DNA of 34,035 bases from positions 1 to 34,035 of the forward strand of contig PITV01000004.1 in NCBI GenBank assembly GCA_017577285.1, given 5' to 3'. Shown one piece after another: positions 1 through 9,062 of the stretch (its first letter is position 1; each line of letters opens with the position of its first letter). A program made the position numbers and the translations under genes. Under the pieces are notes generated by a model, which saw only the letters and a list, made by a program, of their open reading frames with translations, had not been told where the DNA came from and did no database searches. The DNA comes from Clostridiales bacterium. GTDB lineage: Bacteria > Bacillota > Clostridia > Christensenellales > Aristaeellaceae.

Positions 1-18
1 CGGCAGAAGGTGTCATAA

Positions 19-702
19 TTGCGTGAAACTTCTGATTTCCGTCATGAATGGAAACACGAGATCAGCCCTGTCGGTCTGGTGGTTTTTAGCCAGCGCATCA
101 GTGCTGTGATGCAGAAGGAGCCGTATGCTAGGAATGGCATGTATCTGATACGCAGTCTCTATTTTGATAATGAGAATGACTTAGCCCTTCGCGAAAAGAT
201 CAACGGCGTCAGCAGAAGAGAAAAATTCCGGATCAGATACTACAACGACGATCCGTCTTTCATCAAGCTGGAAAAGAAGAGCAAGATCGACAGCTTATGC
301 GGAAAACAGAGCGTAACGATATCGTCCCGGCAGGCACAGGACATCGTTGACGGAAATACCCGATGGATGGGAGAATCGCCTGAGCCGCTGATCCGGGAGT
401 TGTATTCAAAAATGCAGTCCCAGGGGATCAAGCCGAGAACGATCGTTGATTATACCCGTGAGCCGTTTGTTTATGCGCCGGGGAATGTCAGAGTGACCTT
501 TGACTACAATATCCGGACAGGTTTGAGTTGTACAGATTTTCTTGATCGGGATTGCATCACGATCCCGGCGGGGGATGCTCCGATCCTTCTTGAGGTCAAA
601 TGGGACCAATATCTGCCGGCAATTATCAGAGATATCATTCAGATCCCGGGCTGTCAGACGTCAGCTTTTTCCAAGTATTCACAATGCAGGATATACGGTT
701 GA
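19..702 (+). CDS. VTC-domain polyphosphate polymerase family protein
   Basis: TTG start directly after an in-frame stop. VTC-like motifs: FRHEWKHEI, IRSLYFDN, REKFRIRYYN, FIKLEKKSKI, RTIVDYTREPF, ILLEVKWDQYLP. Confidence 0.85.
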   Translation: MRETSDFRHEWKHEISPVGLVVFSQRISAVMQKEPYARNGMYLIRSLYFDNENDLALREKINGVSRREKFRIRYYNDDPSFIKLEKKSKIDSLCGKQSVTISSRQAQDIVDGNTRWMGESPEPLIRELYSKMQSQGIKPRTIVDYTREPFVYAPGNVRVTFDYNIRTGLSCTDFLDRDCITIPAGDAPILLEVKWDQYLPAIIRDIIQIPGCQTSAFSKYSQCRIYG

Positions 703-724
703 TTTTATGAGGAGGCAACAAACA

Positions 725-1408
725 ATGAGTTTTGGTGAGTTCATTCAGAAGATTTTCAAATCTGATTATCTGAACAATGTTACAGCGGTAACGATCCCTG
801 ATATGCTGATGGCGCTGGCGCTGTCATTCTGCCTGGGGCTTTTTATCTTCTTTGTTTACAAGAGGACCTATAAGGGAGTTATGTATTCCACCAGTTTCGG
901 TGTTACGCTGCTTGCGATGACCATGATCACGACCATGACGATCCAGGCGGTGACAAGCAATGTGGTTCTGTCCCTCGGTATGGTGGGTGCCCTGTCCATC
1001 GTGCGTTTTCGTTCGGCGATCAAGGAGCCGCTGGATATCGCATACCTGTTCTGGTCTTTTGCCGGCGGCATCGCCATTGCGGCGGGAATGATCCCTCTGG
1101 CGATCATCGGAAGCGCGATCATCGGACTGATCCTGATCCTGTTTGTCAATCGCAAGACGCACACAAATCCCTTTATTGTCGTTCTGCAGTGCAACGACCA
1201 TGATACATATGAGAAAGCCAGAAAGTATGTGGAACAGCATACCGTCCGTTGTGTGGAAAAGAGCAAGGCGGCTCAGAAAGGACGCCTTGAGGTCAACCTG
1301 GAAGTGCGTTTGAAGGAGGATAATACCGACTTTGTTGAAGCGCTGACGGATATTGATGGTGTACAAAGTGCTGTACTGGTAAGTTATAACGGCGACTACA
1401 TGGGATAA
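725..1408 (+). CDS. DUF4956 domain-containing membrane protein
   Basis: The ORF opens at 542, but ATG 725 follows a GGAGG site. Several TM helices, then LSLGMVGALSIVRFRSAIKEPLDIAYLFW, typical of DUF4956. Confidence 0.85.
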   Translation: MSFGEFIQKIFKSDYLNNVTAVTIPDMLMALALSFCLGLFIFFVYKRTYKGVMYSTSFGVTLLAMTMITTMTIQAVTSNVVLSLGMVGALSIVRFRSAIKEPLDIAYLFWSFAGGIAIAAGMIPLAIIGSAIIGLILILFVNRKTHTNPFIVVLQCNDHDTYEKARKYVEQHTVRCVEKSKAAQKGRLEVNLEVRLKEDNTDFVEALTDIDGVQSAVLVSYNGDYMG

Positions 1409-1421
1409 GAGGTGATGGCGA

Positions 1422-3566
1422 ATGTCAACGCACCGTGCGTTTGACCGGATATGCGCTGTTTCAATCGTCATTGCGATCCTTTTCAGTCTTTTCCTTTGGT
1501 ATTGCGTTTCATCATATGGAGCAGCCTCTGACGGCAAACCGGGCTATGAAGACCGGCTGTTTGACACATCAAAGGTGCATGTGATCGACATTGTGATGGA
1601 TGACTGGGATACTTTTATCAGCAATTGTGAAAATGAAGAGTATTCGGATTGCGTTGTGATCATTGACGGCGACAGGATGAAGAACGTTGCTATCCGTGCG
1701 AAAGGCAATACTTCACTCAGCAGTGTTCGCTCTATGGGAAGCCAGCGATACAGTTTTAAACTTGAATTTGATCATTATCAGAAAGGCCGTACATATCACG
1801 GTCTTGATAAACTGTGCCTCAATAATCTGATTCAGGATAACACGATGATGAAGGATTATCTGGCATACCGGATGATGGCTGAATTCGGGGTTGATGCGCC
1901 GCTTTGCAGTTTTGCATATATACGTGTAAACGGAGAAGACTGGGGATTGTATCTTGCTGTTGAGGGAATTGAAGACAGTTTTCTTGCCCGAAATTACGGA
2001 AACGCGCAGGGAAACCTGTATAAACCGGACAGCATGAGCTTTGGCGGCGGACGCGGAAACGGACGCGATTTCAAAATGGATGATTTTGATTTCTCCTCGT
2101 TGTTCGACACAGACAGCGGTTCCGGTTATGACTTTTCAAATATTCCCGGCGGTATGCAGATGCCGGATCAGGGGGGCGGGTTCCCCGGCGGATTCAGTAT
2201 TCCCGGCGGTATGCAGATGCCGTCCGGCGGGTTTGGTCCGCAGAGCGGATCTGATCAGTTTTCGGAACAGAAGAACCGTACCGGAGAGGATACACCCGGG
2301 GACGGTCAGAGCAGGCAGCGCGGCAATCGGGACTGGCAGACCGGTGACAGTTTCGGAAACGGTTTTTCCGGCATGCAAAGAGGCGGTCAGGGTATGAATT
2401 TCGGCGGCTTCGGATTTGGAAGCAGTGATGTCAAACTGCAGTACATTGATGATGATCCGGCGAGTTATTCCAATATCTTTGAAAATGCAAAAACAAAGAT
2501 CACCGATGAGGATAAGGAACGCCTGATCGCTTCCTTGAAGAAGTTGAACGAATATACAGCAATCGAGGATGTTGTGGATGTTGATGAGGTGATGCGGTAC
2601 TTTGCAGTCCACAACTTCATCTGCAACGAAGACAGCTACACGGGCATGATGGTTCACAACTACTACTTGTACGAAGAGAACGGCAGACTGTCGATGATCC
2701 CGTGGGACTACAATCTCGGCTTTGGAACATTCACGGGCGGCAATGCCTCTGGTACCGTCAATGCAAGCATTGATTCGCCCGTCTCAAACGGAACTGTAAA
2801 TGACAGGCCCATGCTCGGATGGATATTCAGCAGTGAAGAATACCTGAACGCCTACCATGAAACAATGGGGGAATTCATTGATCAGTGGTTTACGAACGGG
2901 TATTTGACAAGGGTGATCGATGAAACGGCGGAAATGATCCGTCCGTATGTCGAATCTGATCCGACAAAGTTCTGCTCTGTCGAAGAATTTAATGCCGGCG
3001 TGGAGTGTATCAGGAGCTTTGTTACTTTACGTGCGGAAAGTGTAAGCAGACAGCTTCAGGGGAATACAGAAAAGGTGGACACCGGTGATCTGAATCTTTC
3101 TGTCATGGGTACTATGAACAGCGGGGGACAGAGAGTCGGCAACGGTTTCTCAACGCGGCCTGACAGCAAGCCTGACGGGGCCGGAATGAAGGATGGCTTT
3201 ACATTCCCTGATACAGGTGTTCCTGCATCTCCCGGTGTTCCCGGTACAGATAGCGAAAAATCCGAAGATCGCAACCTGGAAACAGGGGAGGACTCTGCTC
3301 TGCCGGGAGGTTTTGTCAATGACGGAGGTTTCGTGTTTCCGGAGGGGGTTGATATGAACTTTGGCGGAACGGGGAATCCAGACAAAAACATGCCGCCGGA
3401 TCAGATGACACCGCCTGATACGGGTATGTTTCCCGGAAACATTGACGGCTTGCCAGAATGGAACGGATCAAATCCGTTCAATAGTCCAATGGCGACGGAA
3501 GATACAGAACATATGGAAGGTGAATTACCGTCAGATGAGATCCCTGCAGGAAGTACCGGCTTCTGA
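1422..3566 (+). CDS. CotH kinase family protein with Gly/Met/Pro-rich insertion and tail
   Basis: N-terminal TM segment; CotH motifs (AIRAKGNTSL, LDKLCLNNLIQDNTMMKDYLAYRMM, LYLAVEGIEDSFLARNYG, SMIPWDYNLGFG). Low-complexity GGMQMP/GGGFPGG segment and a long disordered C-terminus. Confidence 0.87.
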   Translation: MSTHRAFDRICAVSIVIAILFSLFLWYCVSSYGAASDGKPGYEDRLFDTSKVHVIDIVMDDWDTFISNCENEEYSDCVVIIDGDRMKNVAIRAKGNTSLSSVRSMGSQRYSFKLEFDHYQKGRTYHGLDKLCLNNLIQDNTMMKDYLAYRMMAEFGVDAPLCSFAYIRVNGEDWGLYLAVEGIEDSFLARNYGNAQGNLYKPDSMSFGGGRGNGRDFKMDDFDFSSLFDTDSGSGYDFSNIPGGMQMPDQGGGFPGGFSIPGGMQMPSGGFGPQSGSDQFSEQKNRTGEDTPGDGQSRQRGNRDWQTGDSFGNGFSGMQRGGQGMNFGGFGFGSSDVKLQYIDDDPASYSNIFENAKTKITDEDKERLIASLKKLNEYTAIEDVVDVDEVMRYFAVHNFICNEDSYTGMMVHNYYLYEENGRLSMIPWDYNLGFGTFTGGNASGTVNASIDSPVSNGTVNDRPMLGWIFSSEEYLNAYHETMGEFIDQWFTNGYLTRVIDETAEMIRPYVESDPTKFCSVEEFNAGVECIRSFVTLRAESVSRQLQGNTEKVDTGDLNLSVMGTMNSGGQRVGNGFSTRPDSKPDGAGMKDGFTFPDTGVPASPGVPGTDSEKSEDRNLETGEDSALPGGFVNDGGFVFPEGVDMNFGGTGNPDKNMPPDQMTPPDTGMFPGNIDGLPEWNGSNPFNSPMATEDTEHMEGELPSDEIPAGSTGF
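2141..2222 (+). repeat. 25-bp in-frame direct repeat (tattcccggcggtatgcagatgccg) in the CotH insertion
   Basis: Identical copies at 2141-2165 and 2198-2222, 57 bp (19 codons) apart; encodes IPGGMQMP. Confidence 0.9.
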
Positions 3567-3623
3567 CCCGTATTTGTTTACCGTTTAGTCATAGTTTGGA
3601 CATGGATATGTGTTAGCATCAAA

Positions 3624-3646
3624 GTAAACAGAGACCCTCTGTTTAC
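3624..3646 (+). terminator. hairpin downstream of cotH, candidate terminator 1
   Basis: Perfect 10-bp inverted repeat gtaaacagag-acc-ctctgtttac, followed by a C/T-rich tract. Confidence 0.5.
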
Positions 3647-3666
3647 TCTCTCCCCCCTTTTACGGG

Positions 3667-3707
3667 GCAGGGCACGCGGAGCAGCGACCGCTTGCCCTGC
3701 TCTTTTT
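3667..3707 (+). terminator. Rho-independent terminator
   Basis: gcagggca...tgccctgc stem with inner gcgg/ccgc, followed by TCTTTTT. Confidence 0.75.
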
Positions 3708-3865
3708 ATATGATCCCTTGCGGAATTCATCGTTTATCTGTTTTATTTGCGGCATAAGACGATGGAGGTAAAGACACTGTTCAGGGATGAAGGAATATCA
3801 TACAACTGTCTGACCGGCTGCGTCGGGCAGAGCGGAGCGTTTTCAGCTTCACTGTCCGGAGGAAT

Positions 3866-3894
3866 TCGACAAATCAGAGCGCGTGTGCTATATT
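3866..3894 (+). promoter_or_regulatory. sigma-A-type promoter upstream of the frameshifted relic
   Basis: TCGACA - 17 nt - TATATT; about 45 nt before the GAGGAGG/ATG at 3940. Confidence 0.5.
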
Positions 3895-3939
3895 ATCCGC
3901 AGAGAGAGACGTGAATGTTTGTTTGAGGAGGTTTCTGTT

Positions 3940-4243
3940 ATGAACAGAAGTCTTTTTTATCGTCCTGACGATCGGCCTGCTGCTGTGCGTCTGCGCCCTG
4001 GCGGAAAATACACTTACTTTTTGCTGATAAAGATGGCGCGGTCAACGGCGGTTTTCCGTATACCCTGAATATGCAGCTTTCCGAGCCCGCCGGAGAGAAG
4101 TCCGGCAGCAAGGTGATCGATACCGGTGTGGTGACCGAGAGCGTCAGCCGCTTCAATACGGTGGCTTCTGCGGAGGGCGTGACCTGGAAAGAAAGCATGA
4201 AATTTTGTGTGATGTTTGAGATTCAGCGGTTCCGGGCGGAATG
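3940..4243 (+). pseudogene. frameshifted secreted protein, relic or phase-variable
   Basis: RBS GAGGAGG plus ATG 3940. Removing one T from the T6 run (3953-3958) and one from the T5 run (4018-4022) gives MNRSLFIVLTIGLLLCVCALAENTLTFADKDGAVNGGFPYTLNMQLSEPAGEKSGSKVIDTGVVTESVSRFNTVASAEGVTWKESMKF... Confidence 0.6.
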
Positions 4244-4262
4244 AAACTCCGGAGTGTTGCGC

Positions 4263-4296
4263 CATGAGGAGCGGGCCTCCGCAATGCTTCCTCATG
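4263..4296 (+). repeat. inverted repeat (catgagga...tcctcatg) with inner gcgg/ccgc
   Basis: 8-bp perfect arms at 4263-4270 and 4289-4296, in noncoding sequence. Confidence 0.7.
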
Positions 4297-4319
4297 CAGG
4301 GTGAAACTCCGGGAATGTT

Positions 4320-4347
4320 CCGGGAGGAATGAACCTCCCGGCCTTTT
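4320..4347 (+). terminator. candidate terminator
   Basis: ccgggagg-aatgaa-cctcccgg followed by CCTTTT. Confidence 0.55.
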
Positions 4348-4349
4348 CA

Positions 4350-4378
4350 TTGACAAACAACGCTGTATGAATTAAGAT
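4350..4378 (+). promoter_or_regulatory. sigma-A-type promoter upstream of the PIG-L gene
   Basis: TTGACA (4350-4355) - 17 nt - TAAGAT (4373-4378). Confidence 0.7.
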
Positions 4379-4470
4379 ACCGTGGTGTGGATCGAAGTAC
4401 CGCCGGAGGAGATCCGGGCACTGAACATCTCCTTCTTCCGGCGGAATGGATCAAAAAAAGGACCTTGCAT

Positions 4471-5673
4471 ATGAAGAAAAGGATTCTGACAGCCCTGCTG
4501 ATCCTGCTGGCGGCTCTGCTGCTGGCGGCGTGCGTCTTTGCCGCCGCAGAGGAGAACGAGGCGGCTGTCATCACGAAAAAAGCGAAGATCTCTGTTTCAG
4601 CCCACAAGGGCGATAAGGAATACCTGACCGACGGCAACTGCAAGAATGTGTGGGATGACGCCGGCTGGGGATGGATGGAGTTCACTCTGCCGGAGAGCAC
4701 CCCCTGCTTCGGGCTGTATATCCAGTTTGATACCATCGTGGATTTTGCCGTCCAGACGATGGATGAAAAGGGAAACTGGGTGGATATCCTGCCCGTTACC
4801 GGGGATTATTACAACAAGTATGTTCCGCTGGAGGGCCTTACGCACTTCCGGGTGCAGAGCCGCTCCGAGAGCCGGAAGAAACTGATGGGCATCCGGGAGA
4901 TCCATCTGCTGGGGGAGGGCGCCCTGCCGGACTGGGTGCAGGTGTGGCAGCCCTTTGAGGGGAAAGCGGATCTGCTAGTGATCTCCGCCCATCCCGATGA
5001 TGAACTGATCTTTTTCGGCGGCACCATTCCGTACTACGCGATCTGCCGGGAGAAAAAAGTGCAGGTGGCGTATATCGTATCGGTCAGCGCCCGGCGGCGC
5101 ATCGAGCTGCTGGACGGGCTGTGGAGCATGGGCATTCGCACCTATCCCCAGATGCCGGCTGCGGGGTTCAAGGATGTGTTCAGCGGCACCATGAAGGGTA
5201 TGTACCAGACCTGGCGGCAGGAAAATCTGGAGGATTACATCTGCTGGCTGGTGCGGTATTATCAGCCCGAGGTGATCGTCACCCATGATCTGGGAGGCGA
5301 ATACGGCCACGGGGCGCATAAGTGTGTGGCGTCTGTCACCTGCAAGGTGGTCGAAAATCTTGGAAACAAAGCGAATTACAAGGGCAGCCGCAGCAAGGCC
5401 CTGCAGCCCTGGCAGGTGAAGAAACTGTATGTTCATCTGTATGAAAAGAATGAGATCGTGATGGACTGGGGACAGCCGCAGGACTGCTTCGGCGGGAAGA
5501 GCTGTCTGCAGATGGCGCAGGCCGCCTTCAAATATCACATCAGCCAGCAGAGCAGCCCGCATTCCGTGGAGGATGTGAACTACGGCGCCTATAACAACAA
5601 GCGCTTCGGGCTGTATTACACTGCTGTGGGCGCGGATACGGCGAAGAATGACTTTTTTGAGAATATTGAATGA
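4471..5673 (+). CDS. PIG-L family deacetylase, secreted or membrane-anchored
   Basis: ATG 4471 after AAAAGGA. Signal sequence MKKRILTALLILLAALLLAACVFA; PIG-L motif VISAHPDDELIFFGG and VTHDLGGEYGHGAHK. Confidence 0.85.
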   Translation: MKKRILTALLILLAALLLAACVFAAAEENEAAVITKKAKISVSAHKGDKEYLTDGNCKNVWDDAGWGWMEFTLPESTPCFGLYIQFDTIVDFAVQTMDEKGNWVDILPVTGDYYNKYVPLEGLTHFRVQSRSESRKKLMGIREIHLLGEGALPDWVQVWQPFEGKADLLVISAHPDDELIFFGGTIPYYAICREKKVQVAYIVSVSARRRIELLDGLWSMGIRTYPQMPAAGFKDVFSGTMKGMYQTWRQENLEDYICWLVRYYQPEVIVTHDLGGEYGHGAHKCVASVTCKVVENLGNKANYKGSRSKALQPWQVKKLYVHLYEKNEIVMDWGQPQDCFGGKSCLQMAQAAFKYHISQQSSPHSVEDVNYGAYNNKRFGLYYTAVGADTAKNDFFENIE

Positions 5674-5716
5674 AAACTGACAGGGGTGGAAGCTTTCCGC
5701 CCCGCGGGAGATCGGA

Positions 5717-6358
5717 ATGAGCAGCAAGAAAAACACGAAAAACGTGAAGAACAAAAACGTGAAAAAAGCGGCTGAGACCGCGCCTGTGAAGGACATGACG
5801 GATGCCGGAGAGCAGATCACCGGCTACCCGCTGGTCATCTGGTGGATGGCGGTCACAGGCATTCTGTGCACCCTCATCCTGGGCATCGTACAGTGCCCGG
5901 ATATCGCCCCCACTGGCTGGTATGTGCTGCTGCTGAGCCTCAGTTATGCCGCCGTTTTCTGCGCTTTCCTGTTTTTCAGAGAGGGAAAGCGTCTTCCCGC
6001 GATCCTGTGCGCGCTGGTGCCGGTGCTGTACGAGGTGGTGAATGAGGTGGTGTTCGCCTCGGTCTTCAGCCCGGTCAGTGCTGTCATCTATATTGGCATG
6101 CCGCTCATGCTGGTGGTCTTTATCCTTTTCTGGCATGAGGGAAACAAGGATACCATTCCCCTCATTGGTGTGCTGTGGGCCATGTTCCTGCTGTTCATCG
6201 AGGTGACCAATTATCTGAATCTGGTCATGGCGGTCTTCGGCGGCGGAACGCCCCTGTATCTGCTGTTCGTGGTATCCCGTCTGTGCTATATGCTCATGTT
6301 CCTGTACGGCCTGTGGAAGGCCGGAAACGTGAAGTTTTTGAGAACAAGGTCATACTGA
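5717..6358 (+). CDS. hypothetical integral membrane protein with Lys-rich N-terminus
   Basis: Lys-rich N-terminus followed by about six hydrophobic segments; good spacing after the PIG-L gene. Confidence 0.75.
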   Translation: MSSKKNTKNVKNKNVKKAAETAPVKDMTDAGEQITGYPLVIWWMAVTGILCTLILGIVQCPDIAPTGWYVLLLSLSYAAVFCAFLFFREGKRLPAILCALVPVLYEVVNEVVFASVFSPVSAVIYIGMPLMLVVFILFWHEGNKDTIPLIGVLWAMFLLFIEVTNYLNLVMAVFGGGTPLYLLFVVSRLCYMLMFLYGLWKAGNVKFLRTRSY

Positions 6359-6422
6359 AGCCCGGAAGGGCCTGTCAGGCCCTGAAAATACTGCCATCCG
6401 GCAAAAAAGCCCTCGCGGAATA

Positions 6423-6451
6423 TTGACAAGCGGGAGCTTTTTTTGTACAAT
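6423..6451 (+). promoter_or_regulatory. sigma-A promoter for typA
   Basis: TTGACA (6423-6428) - 17 nt - TACAAT (6446-6451). Confidence 0.8.
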
Positions 6452-6459
6452 ACTATGCC

Positions 6460-6525
6460 GTAAAAGACATCCGCGCTTTTACGAATCCTCCGCAGCAGGG
6501 GATGAGAAGCCCTGCGGGACGCGGA
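6460..6525 (+). promoter_or_regulatory. structured 5' leader of typA
   Basis: Perfect stems gtaaaag/cttttac (6460-6466/6476-6482) and gcaggg/ccctgc (6495-6500/6510-6515), the latter enclosed by tccgc/gcgga (6489-6493/6521-6525). Confidence 0.5.
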
Positions 6526-6574
6526 GAAGACAATGAAAACGTATCGTGCCGCATGAAGGAAGGATCGTGAAAGT

Positions 6575-8407
6575 ATGATTCGCAATGACATCCGCAATAT
6601 CGCCATTATCGCCCACGTTGACCACGGCAAGACCACCCTGGTGGATCAGATGCTGCGTCAGGGGGGCGTGTTCCGGCAGAACCAGCAGGTGTCCGAGCGC
6701 GTCATGGACTCCGGCGATCTGGAGCGCGAGCGCGGCATTACCATACTGGCCAAGAATACCGCCGTGCACTACGGCGATATCAAGATCAACATCGTGGACA
6801 CCCCGGGCCACGCCGATTTCGGCGGCGAGGTGGAGCGCGTGCTGAAGATGGTGGACGGCGTGCTGCTGCTGGTGGACAGCTTTGAAGGCCCCATGCCCCA
6901 GACCCGTTTCGTGCTGCAGAAGGCCCTGGGCCTGAAGCTGCCCGTGATCCCCGTCATCAACAAGGTGGACCGTCCCGACGCCCGCTGTGATGAAGTGCTG
7001 AACGAGCTGATGGATCTGCTCATCGATCTGGATGCCGATCCCGATACGCTGGATCATCCCGTGGTGTACGCGTCCGCCCGCAAGGGTACCGCCACCCTGG
7101 ATCTGAACGTGCCCGGCGAGGATCTGCGTCCCCTGTTCGAGACCATCATCAAGTACATCCCCGCTCCCGAGGGCGAGGCGGAGGGCCCCGCGCAGGTGCT
7201 GATCTCCACCATCGACTATAACGACTATGTGGGCCGTATCGGCGTGGGCCGCATCACCCGCGGCACCCTGGTGGACAACACCATGGTGGTGCGCTGCAAT
7301 GCCACCACTGACAAGGTGTCTCCTCCCTGGCGTCTCACCGGCCTTTCCCTGTATGACGGTCTCAAGCGCGTTCCTGCCGAAAAGGTCGGCATGGGCGATA
7401 TCGTGGCGCTGACCGGTCTTGCCGATATCTCCATCGGTGATACCGTGTGCGATCCCGCGCTGCCCGAGCCGCTGCCCTTCGTGGCTATCACCGAGCCCAC
7501 CGTTACCATGACCTTCTCTGTCAATGACAGCCCCTTTGCCGGCAAGGAAGGCACCTATGTCACCAGCCGTCATCTGCGCGCCCGTCTGTACCGCGAGCTG
7601 GAGACCGATGTCTCCCTGCGCGTGAAGGACGGCGAGACCCCCGATCAGTTCGAGGTGTGCGGCAGAGGCGAGCTGCACCTGTCCATTCTTATCGAGACCA
7701 TGCGCCGCGAGGGCTATGAGTTCCAGGTGAGCAAGCCCGAGGTCATTTATCAGGTGAATAACGGGCACAAGCAGGAGCCTATCGAGCTGATGGTGGCGGA
7801 TGTGCCCCAGGCTTATGCAGGCGCCGTTATCGAAAAGATCGGCCGCCGCCGCGGCACGCTGGAGAACATGGGCGGCGGAGACCGGGTGCGTCTTGAATTC
7901 CTGGTGCCCAGCCGCGGATTGTTCGGCTACCGCAGTGAATTCATGACCGATACCCGCGGCGAAGGTGTTATGAGCGCCGTGTTCGATCATTACGAGGACT
8001 ACAAGGGAGATATCCCTCACCGCAATGTGGGCGCGCTGGTCGCCAGCGAGACCGGCGATGCCACCCAGTACGCTCTGTATTATGTGCAGGAGCGCGGCAG
8101 CCTGTTCATCTCCTCCCAGACATCTGTCTATGAGGGCATGATCGTGGGCCAGAACGCCCGCCCCGGCGATATCCCCGTGAACGTGTGCCGCGCCAAGCAT
8201 GTCACCAACATCCGCAACGCTTCCGCTTCGGAGGACAGCCTGCGTCTGGTGTCCGTGCATCCCCTCACGCTGGAGGAATGCCTGGAGTTCATCGATGATG
8301 ACGAGCTGCTGGAGATCACCCCAAAGAACCTGCGTATGCGCAAGCGTGTTCTGAGCCACGAGCAGCGCATGAAGAACTGGGCCCGCACCCGCAGCATGAA
8401 TACCTGA
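6575..8407 (+). CDS. typA: ribosome-associated GTPase TypA/BipA
   Basis: [60 protein letters not shown]; full-length EF-G-like architecture (610 aa). Confidence 0.97.
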   Translation: MIRNDIRNIAIIAHVDHGKTTLVDQMLRQGGVFRQNQQVSERVMDSGDLERERGITILAKNTAVHYGDIKINIVDTPGHADFGGEVERVLKMVDGVLLLVDSFEGPMPQTRFVLQKALGLKLPVIPVINKVDRPDARCDEVLNELMDLLIDLDADPDTLDHPVVYASARKGTATLDLNVPGEDLRPLFETIIKYIPAPEGEAEGPAQVLISTIDYNDYVGRIGVGRITRGTLVDNTMVVRCNATTDKVSPPWRLTGLSLYDGLKRVPAEKVGMGDIVALTGLADISIGDTVCDPALPEPLPFVAITEPTVTMTFSVNDSPFAGKEGTYVTSRHLRARLYRELETDVSLRVKDGETPDQFEVCGRGELHLSILIETMRREGYEFQVSKPEVIYQVNNGHKQEPIELMVADVPQAYAGAVIEKIGRRRGTLENMGGGDRVRLEFLVPSRGLFGYRSEFMTDTRGEGVMSAVFDHYEDYKGDIPHRNVGALVASETGDATQYALYYVQERGSLFISSQTSVYEGMIVGQNARPGDIPVNVCRAKHVTNIRNASASEDSLRLVSVHPLTLEECLEFIDDDELLEITPKNLRMRKRVLSHEQRMKNWARTRSMNT

Positions 8408-8420
8408 GTTTTAAGATCAG

Positions 8421-8444
8421 GGACCGCCTTCCGGCGGTCCTTTT
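8421..8444 (+). terminator. Rho-independent terminator of typA
   Basis: ggaccgcc-ttcc-ggcggtcc followed by TTTT. Confidence 0.85.
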
Positions 8445-8447
8445 CTG

Positions 8448-8476
8448 TTGCGGGGCACGGGATCGTGTGATATGAT
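8448..8476 (+). promoter_or_regulatory. sigma-A-type promoter
   Basis: TTGCGG - 17 nt - TATGAT. Confidence 0.6.
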
Positions 8477-8531
8477 ACACGGTATATCCCGCCCGCACGG
8501 CAAGGCACGGCGGGATGACGGAGGAAAAAGG

Positions 8532-9050
8532 ATGCTGAGATTGAGACCGTACAAGCCCTGTGATGCGGAAAGAATAGCGGAATGGGTGCAGGATGAGGAT
8601 GTTTTTCACAGGTGGGGCGGGGACTATATCGGAAGTTATCCGCTTCCCGCGGAAGCCATTGATGATACATACAGAAATAAAAACGGAAACTGTGATGAGG
8701 CGGATAATTTTTATCCCTGGACAGCGGTGGATGAGGATAACAGGCCGGTCGGCTCCTTCATCATGCGTTATACCGGCGGCGATCCCCGGCAGCTGCGCTT
8801 CGGCTGGGTGGTGGTGGATGACGCCATCCGGGGAAAAGGATACGGACGGCAGATGCTGGAGCTGGGCTTGAAATATGCCTTTGAGCTTCTCGGCGCGGAG
8901 CGGATCACCATCGGCGTTTTTGAGGGCAACGAAGGCGCGCTCCGGTGCTACCGGAAAACGGGTTTTACCGGGACCGGCATTGTGAAGAAAGAACCGCGGA
9001 ATGTGATCGAGATGGAGATGCTGAAAAAGGACTTTTTCGGAAACCGGTGA
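8532..9050 (+). CDS. GNAT family N-acetyltransferase
   Basis: ATG 8532 after GAGGAAAAAGG. RLRPYKPCDAERIAEWV, GWVVVDDAIRGKGYGRQML, VFEGNEGALRCYRKTGF. Confidence 0.88.
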   Translation: MLRLRPYKPCDAERIAEWVQDEDVFHRWGGDYIGSYPLPAEAIDDTYRNKNGNCDEADNFYPWTAVDEDNRPVGSFIMRYTGGDPRQLRFGWVVVDDAIRGKGYGRQMLELGLKYAFELLGAERITIGVFEGNEGALRCYRKTGFTGTGIVKKEPRNVIEMEMLKKDFFGNR

Positions 9051-9062
9051 TACGGAGGAGTT

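Noticed and set aside
3762-3914. 50-aa ORF MEVKTLFRDEGISYNCLTGCV...
   Set aside because: Open frame but poor RBS and no recognisable features; overlaps the putative promoter at 3866-3894. Not listed as CDS.
6376-6392. agggcctgtcaggccct palindrome after the membrane-protein gene
   Set aside because: Good dyad but no following T tract; insufficient evidence for a terminator or operator.
6479-8359. 626-aa antisense ORF opposite typA
   Set aside because: Mirrors the highly codon-biased typA gene; His/Gly/Ala-rich composition with no domain. Typical high-GC antisense artefact.
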